Assembly (NCBI RefSeq): GCF_002531755.2
Contig: NZ_CP034998.1
Location: 3,100,001-3,164,000 of the forward strand
Source: Rhizobium acidisoli
Lineage (GTDB): Bacteria > Pseudomonadota > Alphaproteobacteria > Rhizobiales > Rhizobiaceae
Direction of reading: 5' to 3'
DNA: 64,000 bases
Every line of letters begins with the position of its first letter. Position 1 is the first letter of the stretch. The notes beneath the pieces are model-generated. The model was not told the DNA's origin. It saw only the letters and a list, made by a program, of their open reading frames with translations, and did no database searches. Positions 8,882 through 17,136 of the stretch are shown here, in pieces. A program made the position numbers and the translations under genes.

Positions 8882-9481
8882 ATGAAGAAAACATTCGTTA
8901 CACTTCTGGCACTGGCCTTTACAGCAGGAAATGCCTGCTCGGCATTTGCCGCCGGTCCCGCAGGTTTTGCCCGCGGCCTTAACGGCAATTCTGCGGTCAG
9001 TTATATCTCTGAAAAAGGCAAGATCATTCCGCCCTTCGCCCAGGTATTGTTCTGCGCCCAGAACCCGGCCGAATGCCGTGACAACAACGGTGTCTCGGTC
9101 ATCGCGCTCACCGATGAGCAGATGCTGCAGCTGAAAACCGTGAACGGCGCCGTCAATCGTACGATGATCGGCAGGAACGATTCCCGCAGCGAATTGAACG
9201 GCGACGTCTGGAAGGTGAATGTCCGCAGCGGTGACTGCGAAGATTTCGCCCTCACCAAGCGCAGCCGGCTGATTGCGATGGGCTGGTCGTCGCGCGCTTT
9301 GCGGATTGCGACCGCCTATACGCCCTCCGGTGAAGGACATGCCGTCCTGGTGGTCAGGACCGATAAGGGCGACCTCGTGCTCGACAACAGGCAAAGCAGC
9401 ATCAAGAACTGGCGAGACACCGACCTGCGCTGGGACAAGATTCAATCGGGAACAGACCCCTATGTCTGGTACCGGCTGTAA
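8882..9481 (+). CDS. Periplasmic bacterial transglutaminase-like cysteine proteinase (BTLCP family)
   Basis: The 199-residue protein has a signal peptide ending CSAFA-A. It then shows the full triad of the BTLCP family: Cys119 in SGDCEDFAL, His153 in GEGHAVLVV and Asp168 in LVLDN. Full length matches the family. Known relatives such as LapG process large surface adhesins in the periplasm; others are uncharacterised. Its place next to Rap-type lectin and polysaccharide export genes fits a role in trimming secreted surface proteins, but no LapD-type partner is present in the window, so the substrate is unknown. Confidence 0.88.
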   Translation: MKKTFVTLLALAFTAGNACSAFAAGPAGFARGLNGNSAVSYISEKGKIIPPFAQVLFCAQNPAECRDNNGVSVIALTDEQMLQLKTVNGAVNRTMIGRNDSRSELNGDVWKVNVRSGDCEDFALTKRSRLIAMGWSSRALRIATAYTPSGEGHAVLVVRTDKGDLVLDNRQSSIKNWRDTDLRWDKIQSGTDPYVWYRL

Positions 9482-9750
9482 CAGCGGGCGCAGCAAAATA
9501 AACCGAACGCACCTCCTCGAGATCGAAGTCGAGCCGCTCTGATGTGCGGCTCGACTTGTCATATCGCCCACATAAACCTATGCTTTTTGCTATCGGCAGG
9601 GCCACCGACACAGAACTGCGGCGCCCCGAGTTCGATTTCCGGTGTGGGTATCAAGCGATCTTCGATATTGTCTTTTCGCCCAGATTAAGTATGACGGACG
9701 CCCATGCTGCGACGCAGCATGATGTCCTACTCTAATGATTTGAGGGAATT

Positions 9751-11076
9751 ATGCGCATCACGATGATTGGATCAGGCTATGTCGGCCTCGTTTCAGGCGT
9801 TTGCTTTGCGGATTTCGGCCACGACGTCATCTGCGTAGACAAGGATCTGAGTAAGATCGAAGCCCTTCGCGAAGGCCGCATTCCGATCTACGAGCCGGGT
9901 CTGGAACAATTGGTCGCCGAAAATACCAGCACCGGCCGGCTGTCGTTTTCGACGGATGTCGGTGAAAGCGTCCGTAGCGCCGATGTCGTCTTCATCGCGG
10001 TCGGCACCCCATCCCGGCGCGGCGACGGCCACGCGGATCTTTCCTATGTCTACGCCGCTGCGCGCGAGATTGCCACTTACGTGGAAGGCTTCACCGTTAT
10101 CGTCACCAAGTCGACGGTGCCGGTCGGCACCGGCGACGAAGTCGAGCGCATCATGCGCGAAACCAATCCTGCGGCGGATGTCGCCGTCGTTTCCAATCCG
10201 GAATTCCTGCGCGAAGGTGCGGCGATCGAAGATTTCAAGCGTCCTGACCGTATCGTCGTCGGGCTGAATGACGACCGGGCGCGCGAAACCATGACCGAGG
10301 TCTATCGTCCGCTTTACCTCAACCAGGCGCCGCTGGTCTTCACCACCCGCCGCACCTCGGAACTGATCAAATATGCGGCCAATGCCTTCCTCGCGATGAA
10401 GATCACCTTCATCAACGAGATCGCCGATCTCTGCGAACGGGTCGACGCAAACGTCCAGGACGTCTCGCGCGGCATCGGTCTCGACGGCCGTATCGGCGCC
10501 AAGTTCCTGCATGCCGGCCCGGGTTACGGCGGCTCGTGCTTCCCCAAGGATACGCTTGCTCTTGCCAAGACGGCGCAGGATTACGACGCGCCGATCCGTC
10601 TCATCGAGACGACGATCTCGATCAACGACAACCGCAAGCGGGCGATGGGACGCAAAGTCATCTCGGCCGTCGGCGGAGACATTCGCGGCAAGAAGATCGC
10701 TATTCTCGGCCTGACCTTCAAGCCGAACACCGACGACATGCGCGACAGCCCGGCGATTGCGGTAATCCAGACCCTGCAGGACGCCGGCGCCAAGGTGGTC
10801 GGCTACGATCCCGAGGGCATGGAGAACGCCCGCAAGGTGATCGAGAACATCGAATATGCGAACGGTCCCTATGAAGCGGCCGCCGATGCGGATGCGCTTG
10901 TCATCGTCACCGAATGGAACCAGTTCCGCGCGCTCGATTTCAATCGCCTGAAGCAGTCGATGCGCGCTCCGGTCCTGGTCGACTTGCGCAATATCTACCG
11001 CAGCGACGAGGTCCGCAAATACGGCTTTACCTATACCGGCATCGGCACCAATCTCTATCAGGAATCAAACGCCTGA
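9751..11076 (+). CDS. ugd: UDP-glucose 6-dehydrogenase
   Basis: The 441-residue enzyme oxidises UDP-glucose to UDP-glucuronate using two NAD+. Visible features are the N-terminal Rossmann motif GSGYVGLVSG, SNPEFLREG in the substrate region, and the active-site loop GPGYGGSCFPKDT with catalytic Cys263. In rhizobia the gene is also called rkpK or exo5, and UDP-GlcA feeds exopolysaccharide, capsule and lipopolysaccharide. The UDP-glucuronate epimerase at 20252 would use its product. It stands alone, with a strong terminator after it. Confidence 0.96.
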   Translation: MRITMIGSGYVGLVSGVCFADFGHDVICVDKDLSKIEALREGRIPIYEPGLEQLVAENTSTGRLSFSTDVGESVRSADVVFIAVGTPSRRGDGHADLSYVYAAAREIATYVEGFTVIVTKSTVPVGTGDEVERIMRETNPAADVAVVSNPEFLREGAAIEDFKRPDRIVVGLNDDRARETMTEVYRPLYLNQAPLVFTTRRTSELIKYAANAFLAMKITFINEIADLCERVDANVQDVSRGIGLDGRIGAKFLHAGPGYGGSCFPKDTLALAKTAQDYDAPIRLIETTISINDNRKRAMGRKVISAVGGDIRGKKIAILGLTFKPNTDDMRDSPAIAVIQTLQDAGAKVVGYDPEGMENARKVIENIEYANGPYEAAADADALVIVTEWNQFRALDFNRLKQSMRAPVLVDLRNIYRSDEVRKYGFTYTGIGTNLYQESNA

Positions 11077-11105
11077 CAGGTTCTGGTGAACCGGTAATCG
11101 TCCTG

Positions 11106-11140
11106 ACGCCGCGGAGCAAATCCCGCGGCGTTTTGGTTTT
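11106..11140 (+). terminator. Rho-independent terminator of ugd
   Basis: A perfect 9 bp stem (ACGCCGCGG / CCGCGGCGT) with an 8-base loop is followed directly by TTTTGGTTTT. Confidence 0.9.
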
Positions 11141-11142
11141 CA

Positions 11143-11246
11143 ATGCATGTCGCCCGGAAGTGTGCAGCGGTTCCGGGATAACGACATGCATCAAAACAAG
11201 AGCTAAAGCGCGTCACATGAATCAAGTTTGATGCGACGCGCTTTAG
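11143..11246. repeat. RIME1-type intergenic repeat, copy 2
   Basis: This copy differs from copy 1 at only a few positions over its two palindromes. It lies immediately after the ugd terminator. About 22 bp further on, a solitary extra end ACGCGCTTTAG (to 11279) is present, and its CTTTAG provides the TAA stop of the convergent phosphatase gene. Confidence 0.85.
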
Positions 11247-11275
11247 CGCACTGCGCCAAAAGGCCTGAACGCGCT

Positions 11276-12154
11276 TTAGTTGAGGAGCCCGACCCGCGTT
11301 CCTTTTATCGTCAGCACGGTCAGCCGACCCGTCGCCGAGACCGCGGTGTCGATGCCGATCCGTTGCGGACCGAATGTCGGGGTTCGCGCCGGGGTATGCC
11401 CGTGGATCACCAGGACGGGAAGCTGCGGCCCGTCATCCAGGAAGGGTTGGCGGATCCACATCAGGTCGCTGTCCTTCTGCTTTTTAAGGTCGATGCCCGG
11501 TTTGACGCCGGCATGGACAAAGACCACCCTGCCCATCCGCAGCATGATCGGCAGCGATTCCAGAAACTGAATATGCCGCTCGGGGATCATGTTGCGAATG
11601 ACCCGGGCAATCATTTCGCTTCCAGCCGCCGACTGTAGCAGATGCTCGATATCGATGCCGTATGAGTGCAGTGTCTCGGTCCCGGCAAAGCCGAGCCATT
11701 CAAGAATGTGCGCCGGTTTACGATAGAGCTTGACCAGTTCCGCGTCGTGATTGCCGCATAGCGCGAAACGCTGAAATCCCGGCGGCGGGCTCTTGCTCAG
11801 GAACTCCAGCACCGCGCTCGAATCAGGCCCGCGGTCGACATAATCGCCGAGCATCACGATAAGTTTCGGCCCCGGAATGCGCGCTGCGTCCTCCTCGATG
11901 CGGCGATGCGCCTCGACGAGCTCCTTATAACATCCGTGAACATCGCTCATCGCATAGACCGCAGCGAATTCGCCTTCGGCAAACGTCAGCCGAGCGCGTC
12001 CTTTGTGGTTGCCGGCCAGTATCCGTATCTGTTGTCGCCACGGCCCGAGATAGTTAAACATGTAACCCATATATGAGGTCCGACAGCCCTCGAGGGTATC
12101 GGAAAAGCTCCATTTCCTGCCCATCCTTGCATGGGTATGAGGCTCAGTGTTCAA
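11276..12154 (-). CDS. Calcineurin-like metallophosphoesterase (Ser/Thr phosphatase or diadenosine tetraphosphatase type)
   Basis: All metal-binding blocks of the metallophosphoesterase fold are present in order: SDVHGC, LGDYVDRGPDS, CGNHD, VHAGV and IHGHTP. The full frame is 292 residues, but the first 30 or so are untypical of the family; a start at 12070 or 12061 would give about 262 residues, starting MGYMFNYLG or MFNYLG. No strong ribosome site picks between them. The substrate cannot be told from sequence; relatives include PrpA/PrpB-like protein phosphatases. The stop codon lies in a RIME-like repeat end. Confidence 0.85.
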   Translation of the reverse strand: MNTEPHTHARMGRKWSFSDTLEGCRTSYMGYMFNYLGPWRQQIRILAGNHKGRARLTFAEGEFAAVYAMSDVHGCYKELVEAHRRIEEDAARIPGPKLIVMLGDYVDRGPDSSAVLEFLSKSPPPGFQRFALCGNHDAELVKLYRKPAHILEWLGFAGTETLHSYGIDIEHLLQSAAGSEMIARVIRNMIPERHIQFLESLPIMLRMGRVVFVHAGVKPGIDLKKQKDSDLMWIRQPFLDDGPQLPVLVIHGHTPARTPTFGPQRIGIDTAVSATGRLTVLTIKGTRVGLLN

Positions 12155-12719
12155 AAAGAAATTGGCCCGATCACGGCCTCATCGAAATTGTAACCGGAAC
12201 CCCGCGTGAAGAGGCTATGCGGCCGTCGCCCGTGAACCGACAGCACTTTTCCTGCGTCGTCGATCGCTGCCGGAACGGTCTCCTCCCCACCGGACACTCA
12301 GCCTCGCGTCGAATCACCCAATCCTCGCATCTTCGCTTGCGGCTTTTATGCAGATCGGCTTTCGCAGTCACATCGTGCTGCCCTTACGCAACGTCCCCGC
12401 GACAGCGAAATTATGATTGCGAGAAACGCAATTTGTATTCGGCCGTTTTAGAAGGACATCACGGTCAATATCGCGCTGTATTTTGGTAGATGAGGGTTAA
12501 TTCAGCGTTAAGCCATATTATTCGTTCCAGCAGCGGCTGTGTCCGCCGCTAGTTCTCCAAACCAAAGAACTTCCGGCAACCGGATTTCCACAGGCGACAC
12601 CTCCAAAAAAGCTGCATAAATCAACTATAGCGAGAGCCTGTAGAAAAAAATGAACGCTTAAGCTTATCACGCTTGACGCTACTGCACCGGCGCATGATGA
12701 TGGCGCATTGCGAGCGTGA
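12155..12719. other. 565 bp intergenic region without recognisable genes
   Basis: Open frames here have unnatural composition (Cys/Arg/Ser-rich) and no ribosome sites, so I see no gene. It must hold the promoter of the phosphatase gene (minus) and of the KTSC gene (plus), but I cannot pick a convincing match. Confidence 0.4.
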
Positions 12720-12971
12720 ATGACATTCTTTACCGGGATTCTCAGATCCAAAACTGCGGGGTGCAAAGTGGAAACTGCGGTTGATTCGAAACTTATCGAG
12801 GCGATCAGCTACGACGAAGACAGCCGGCATCTACGGGTCTATCTGACAAACGGTCAGAGGCGGGAATATGAAGGCGTCCCCAAGGGAGTTGTCGTCGGCT
12901 TGACGATGGCGGAATCCCCGGGAAATTTTTATATGACGGCAATCAGGGGCAAATATCCTCCCCGCCCCTAA
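12720..12971 (+). CDS. KTSC-domain protein
   Basis: The 83-residue frame contains a KTSC domain (residues about 17-80): ETAVDSKLIEAISYDEDSRHLRVYLTNG..YEGVP, ending in a family-like GKYPP. The domain is small, mostly beta-strand and of unknown biochemical function; it is also found fused to RNA-binding or lysyl-tRNA synthetase-related proteins. The first 15 residues are not part of the domain, so a GTG at 12768 is an alternative start. It is probably a single-gene unit closed by the hairpin that follows. Confidence 0.8.
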   Translation: MTFFTGILRSKTAGCKVETAVDSKLIEAISYDEDSRHLRVYLTNGQRREYEGVPKGVVVGLTMAESPGNFYMTAIRGKYPPRP

Positions 12972-12995
12972 TGTGATCTTTAACTTCAGCTAAAA

Positions 12996-13022
12996 TGCGG
13001 GACCGGCATCACCGGCCCCGCA
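12996..13022 (+). terminator. Hairpin terminator after the KTSC gene
   Basis: The arms TGCGGG-CCGG and CCGG-CCCGCA pair around a CATCA loop with one internal mismatch. The plus strand then reads AAATCAG, so termination by a T run is weak. Confidence 0.6.
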
Positions 13023-13052
13023 AATCAGTGCCACCGACCGGCGCACATTCCA

Positions 13053-13658
13053 TCAATAGCCACTGAAGAAATCGCGAACTGCATTGATCTCGAGCGGCGC
13101 AATCTCATGGCCGCCGGGATGCCAGACCGTTCTGACATCAGCGCCGCGATCCTTCAGATGCTCAGACAGCGCCTCGGTCATCGGGACGGGAGCGATTGGA
13201 TCGCGCTGCCCGGCCGTCACCAGCACCTTTCTCCCCGCAAGAGTTGCCTGGGCTTCGGGCTGAAACGGAATGAGCGGGTGCATCAGAACGGCGGCATCGA
13301 AGATGCCCTTCTCGATCAACACATTGGCAAGAATGTTTGCGCCATTCGAAAAACCCAGACCGAGAATTTGGGAAGCCTGATGCTTGTCAGCCAATGCCTT
13401 GACATAGGCGGCCATCTTCTCCGTCGCCCGTGAGAGGTCGGCCATGTCGTAGACCCCCTCCCCGGTGCGACGGAAGAACCGCGCCGCACCATGTTCGGAA
13501 ACGTCGCCGCGCGGCGAGAGGACAGTCGCTTCGGGCAGCAGGCGCCGGCCGAAATCGAAGAACTGGTTCTCGTCGCCACCGGTGCCATGCAGCACCAGCA
13601 GAATGGGTCTATCAGGTGCACCGGCATGCAGCCGGTGCACATATCCAGCTTCGGTCAT
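13053..13658 (-). CDS. Alpha/beta hydrolase of the phospholipase/carboxylesterase family (MhqD-like)
   Basis: The 201-residue serine hydrolase shows LVLHGTGGDE (oxyanion region), nucleophile Ser104 in GFSNGAN, Asp153 in AGQRDPI and His184 in GGHE. Size and motifs fit the MhqD/YpfH carboxylesterase group. It starts 11 bp downstream of a ring-cleaving dioxygenase-like gene, the same pairing as mhqD with mhqE/O in Bacillus quinone and hydroquinone detoxification. I infer that the pair cleaves and hydrolyses quinone-type aromatics; this is by analogy only. Confidence 0.85.
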   Translation of the reverse strand: MTEAGYVHRLHAGAPDRPILLVLHGTGGDENQFFDFGRRLLPEATVLSPRGDVSEHGAARFFRRTGEGVYDMADLSRATEKMAAYVKALADKHQASQILGLGFSNGANILANVLIEKGIFDAAVLMHPLIPFQPEAQATLAGRKVLVTAGQRDPIAPVPMTEALSEHLKDRGADVRTVWHPGGHEIAPLEINAVRDFFSGY

Positions 13659-13669
13659 AGCGCCTCTCC

Positions 13670-14602
13670 TTACGCTTCGAGCGGCTGCAGGTGCTGCTCG
13701 AGCAACGCGCGAAGATGAGCGTGCTGCTGGGGCAGCTTCAGGGCTTCACCGAGATGGGCCGTGTCCTCGTCGCGGTTGAAGCCCGGCTCATTGGTCGCGA
13801 CCTCGAACAGCACGCCGCCCGGCGTGCGGAAATAGATCGCCCAGAAATAATCGCGGTCGATCACCGGCGTCACCTGATAGCCGGTATCCATCAGCGCCTT
13901 GCGCACTTCGAGCTGCTTTTCGCGGTTTTCGACGGCGAAGGCGACGTGGTGAACGGAGCCGGCGCCTGGAAGCGCGCGGGCGATGTTCGGCATGGTCTCG
14001 AGATCGATGAGATGCGCGCCGTTGCCGTCAGGCTTGATCAGCCGCTTGACGCCATCCCGTTCCTCGGCGACCTCGTAGCCCATGAACCTCAGGAGTTCGG
14101 TGGTGGCGCCTTCATCCCTCAGCCGCATCGCCACGGAATGGAAGCCGCGGATGGCGTGGTCTTCGCTGATGCCGCCGTGTGTCCAGGGCTGGCGGGCATC
14201 GTCCTTGACCTCAACGAGCGCAAAGCCGTCACCGTCGGGACCGGAAAAATTCAGGCGCTTCTCGCCGAAACTTTCCTCGGCCTTCAGCCCGCCGATATTC
14301 AACGCGCTGAAACGATCGCTCCAGAAGCCGAGCGAGCCTTGCGGAACGGACAACACCGTCGTGCCGACCTCCCCGGTGCCGGGACGGCCCTGTGCCATCT
14401 TCGGGAACGGGAAATAGGTCATGACAGTGCCGGGCGCACCGGTCTCGTCACCATAATAGAGGTGATAGACATCAGGCGCGTCGAAGTTCACCGTCTTCTT
14501 GACGCGGCGCAGGCCAAGCGCATTGGTGAAGAACTGATTGTTGGTCCGGGCGTCCTCCGCCATCGACGTGACGTGGTGCAGACCCTTGATCTGATCGAGC
14601 AT
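13670..14602 (-). CDS. Ring-cleaving dioxygenase of the VOC superfamily (MhqO/LinE-like)
   Basis: The start at 14602 has AAGGGG six bases upstream and gives 310 residues; the open frame runs further up without support. Two VOC modules are visible: the first begins IKGLHHVTSMAEDA, the second contains RGFHSVAMRLRD, GSVHHVAFAVEN and GGVLFEVATNEPGF, giving the His-His-Glu metal ligands. These enzymes open (hydro)quinol rings in an iron-dependent reaction. The downstream hydrolase is probably co-transcribed. A 7 bp inverted repeat 110 bp upstream may be its operator. Confidence 0.88.
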   Translation of the reverse strand: MLDQIKGLHHVTSMAEDARTNNQFFTNALGLRRVKKTVNFDAPDVYHLYYGDETGAPGTVMTYFPFPKMAQGRPGTGEVGTTVLSVPQGSLGFWSDRFSALNIGGLKAEESFGEKRLNFSGPDGDGFALVEVKDDARQPWTHGGISEDHAIRGFHSVAMRLRDEGATTELLRFMGYEVAEERDGVKRLIKPDGNGAHLIDLETMPNIARALPGAGSVHHVAFAVENREKQLEVRKALMDTGYQVTPVIDRDYFWAIYFRTPGGVLFEVATNEPGFNRDEDTAHLGEALKLPQQHAHLRALLEQHLQPLEA

Positions 14603-14710
14603 GTGAGACCCCTTTCTTGCCCGCAATTCGCAGGCTTTCGATGGGGCTAAGATGCGCGCTGAAACTCCGTGGGAACAGACCCCCAGACCAAAACGCATTG
14701 TCTTCTTTTA

Positions 14711-14736
14711 GTGAACGAACACCGGTTTGCGTTCAC
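14711..14736. promoter_or_regulatory. Inverted repeat upstream of the MhqO-like gene
   Basis: GTGAACG and CGTTCAC form perfect 7 bp arms 12 bases apart, with a near-symmetric ACACCGGTTT centre. It overlaps the stop codon of ung. No T run follows on the minus strand, so I favour an operator over a terminator. Confidence 0.4.
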
Positions 14737-15440
14737 ACCTCGATATCTTGGGGATCGGTCGGCAACTGCCAATCGATCGGGGACCGCCCGCGCGACTGCA
14801 GGAAATCGTTCGCCTTCGAGAAATGCCCGCAGCCGAAAAATCCGTTATGGGCCGAAAGCGGCGAGGGATGCGGCGCCCTGAGCACCAGATGCCGCGTCGT
14901 ATCGACAAAGGCGGCCTTGCGCTGGGCATAGGAGCCCCAGAGCAGGAAGACGACGGATTCGCACTCGTCGTTGACTTTGCGGATGACGGCGTCGGTGAAA
15001 CGCTCCCACCCCTTGCCCTGATGGGCCGCCGCCTGCCCTTCCTCGACAGTCAGCACGCTGTTCAGCAGCAGCACGCCCTGCCTTGCCCAATGTTCGAGAA
15101 AACCGTGACGCGCCGGCGCTATGCCAAGATCGGTCTGCATCTCCTTATAGATATTGACGAGCGAGGGCGGGATGCGCACGCCCGGCCGCACGCTGAAACA
15201 CAGCCCATGGGCCTGCCCCAGCCCGTGATAGGGGTCCTGCCCGAGAATGACGACCTTGACGCTGGAGATCGGTGTCAGGTCGAGGGCGCGGAAATATTCA
15301 CTGCCCCGGGGGAAAATGCGCTTACCGCCCTGCTTCTGCGCGACAAGAAAGGACTTGAGCTGCTGCATATAGGGGCTTGAGAACTCCCCCGCCAAGGCGG
15401 CTTTCCAGCTCTCTTCGAGACTGACTGATGTATCGCTCAT
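14733..15440 (-). CDS. ung: Uracil-DNA glycosylase (family 1)
   Basis: From the ATG at 15440 (AAGGG nine bases upstream) the protein has 235 residues. It carries the family 1 signatures: GQDPYHG with the catalytic Asp, LLLNSVLTV, and HPSPLS with the catalytic His. It excises uracil from DNA at the start of base excision repair. The frame continues 13 codons upstream without a ribosome site. It is transcribed alone or read into the MhqO-like gene. Confidence 0.96.
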   Translation of the reverse strand: MSDTSVSLEESWKAALAGEFSSPYMQQLKSFLVAQKQGGKRIFPRGSEYFRALDLTPISSVKVVILGQDPYHGLGQAHGLCFSVRPGVRIPPSLVNIYKEMQTDLGIAPARHGFLEHWARQGVLLLNSVLTVEEGQAAAHQGKGWERFTDAVIRKVNDECESVVFLLWGSYAQRKAAFVDTTRHLVLRAPHPSPLSAHNGFFGCGHFSKANDFLQSRGRSPIDWQLPTDPQDIEV

Positions 15441-15674
15441 CCAGCAAACCCTTCGCATATCACGAAACAACGGACACACGGTTCTAACAAAATCGATCTA
15501 CGCTGCAATGCCTGTCGGCTCGGCAATGGGTCCAGGGAGATAGAATCGGCGAGAGAAGATTGCGAGGGCTGTCCGAGGCACGGCCGTCCGTGTTTAACTA
15601 TATGACGGCTTTGGTATTTACGCCGGCTGGCAGCCTGAGTAGAACCTTATGATAAACCGGAGACATGTCTTCAA

Positions 15675-17099
15675 ATGAAATTCGGCACGAGCGGCCTTCG
15701 CGGACTTTCAGTGGATCTCAAGGGACGCGCCTCTGCGCTTTATGCGACGGCGTTCGGCAGATATCTGCTGCAGACCGGCAAGGCGCAGCTCGGCGACGCC
15801 ATTCTGATCGGCCGCGATTTTCGCGATTCGAGCCCCGATATTTCGGGAAATTGTGCCGGCGCACTCGCCGCACTCGGCTTCCGGGTATTGGACTGCGGCA
15901 ATGTCCCGACACCCGCCCTTGCCCTCTATGGCCTCGAGAGCAACGCTGCATGCCTGATGGTGACGGGCTCGCATATTCCGGCAGACCGCAACGGCATCAA
16001 GTTCTATCGCCCGGACGGCGAGATCGACAAATCGGACGAGGCTCATATCACCGCATCGGCGGCCGAGATCGAGCGAACCGGCGAGACCGTTGCAGAGGCC
16101 CCGGCTGAGACCGAAGATCATGAGGCGATCTGCCGTCAGCTGTTTTTCCAACGCAACGCCGACCTGCTGCCGCAAGGCGCACTATCCGGCTTGAAGATCG
16201 GCGTCTACCAGCACAGCACCGTCGCCCGCGATATGCTGGTTAACGTTCTCGCCCATTATGGCGCCGAGATCATTGCTCTTGGACGTTCGGAGAGTTTCAT
16301 TCCCGTCGACACCGAAGCCGTTTCCGACGAGACGATCACGCTGATGAAACGCTGGGCGTCCGAGTACAAATTCGATGCGATCGTCTCGACCGATGGCGAC
16401 GGCGACCGTCCGCTGGTCGCAGACGAAACCGGCATGCCGCTGCGCGGCGACCTTCTCGGCCTTGTCGCAGCCAATTTTCTCGGCGCCGGCACGGTCGTGA
16501 CACCGGTGACCTCCAATTCCGGCATCGAGGCCGCGGGCGCTTTCGCTGTCAGGCGCACCCGCGTCGGCTCACCCTTCGTCATCGCAGGCATGGAAGAGGC
16601 CGTGGCCGCCGGTCAAGATCATGTCATGGGCTTCGAAGCCAATGGCGGGCTGCTGACCGCAACCCCGTTCGATATCAACGGCAGGTCCGTCAGCGCCTTG
16701 CCGACGCGCGATTGTTTTCTCCCGATGCTTGCGATCCTGTCGCTCGCCGCCATTCGCAGGCAGCCGCTTTCGGCCGTTGCCGCCTCCTATCATCTGCCCT
16801 TTGCCGCCGCCGATCGCCTGGAGAATTTTCCGTTGGAGACGAGTGCGGCGCTGATGGAGCATCTGCGCGCCTCCAGTGAAAACCTTGCCGCTTTCCTGCA
16901 GCCGATCGGCGAGGTGGCGGCGAAATCCGACATCGACGGACTTCGCGTAACGCTGAAAGACGGCAGCATCATTCATTTCCGCCCCTCCGGCAATGCGCCC
17001 GAAATGCGCTGCTACGTCGAAGCCGGGAGCGAAACCGCCGCCCTGGATCTGCTGAAGACAGGGCTCACCCGAATAACGGACTGGGCAAACGCCCGCTAA
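15675..17099 (+). CDS. manB: Phosphomannomutase
   Basis: The 474-residue enzyme interconverts mannose-6-phosphate and mannose-1-phosphate. It begins KFGTSGLRG, has the phosphoserine loop TGSHIP (Ser99), the magnesium loop STDGDGDRP (about 238-246) and the C-terminal phosphate-binding RPSGNAPEMR. The active-site loop is TGSHIPAD rather than TASHNP, as in a rhizobial subgroup often called noeK. A GDP-mannose pyrophosphorylase follows 37 bp downstream, so together they make GDP-mannose. Confidence 0.93.
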   Translation: MKFGTSGLRGLSVDLKGRASALYATAFGRYLLQTGKAQLGDAILIGRDFRDSSPDISGNCAGALAALGFRVLDCGNVPTPALALYGLESNAACLMVTGSHIPADRNGIKFYRPDGEIDKSDEAHITASAAEIERTGETVAEAPAETEDHEAICRQLFFQRNADLLPQGALSGLKIGVYQHSTVARDMLVNVLAHYGAEIIALGRSESFIPVDTEAVSDETITLMKRWASEYKFDAIVSTDGDGDRPLVADETGMPLRGDLLGLVAANFLGAGTVVTPVTSNSGIEAAGAFAVRRTRVGSPFVIAGMEEAVAAGQDHVMGFEANGGLLTATPFDINGRSVSALPTRDCFLPMLAILSLAAIRRQPLSAVAASYHLPFAAADRLENFPLETSAALMEHLRASSENLAAFLQPIGEVAAKSDIDGLRVTLKDGSIIHFRPSGNAPEMRCYVEAGSETAALDLLKTGLTRITDWANAR

Positions 17100-17136
17100 A
17101 CATGCCACGAACAAGCTTTTTTCAAGGAACCCGCCT

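Noticed and set aside
12073..12489. 138-codon plus-strand frame in the 565 bp spacer
   Set aside because: It overlaps the phosphatase gene start and has Cys/Arg/Ser-rich shadow composition.
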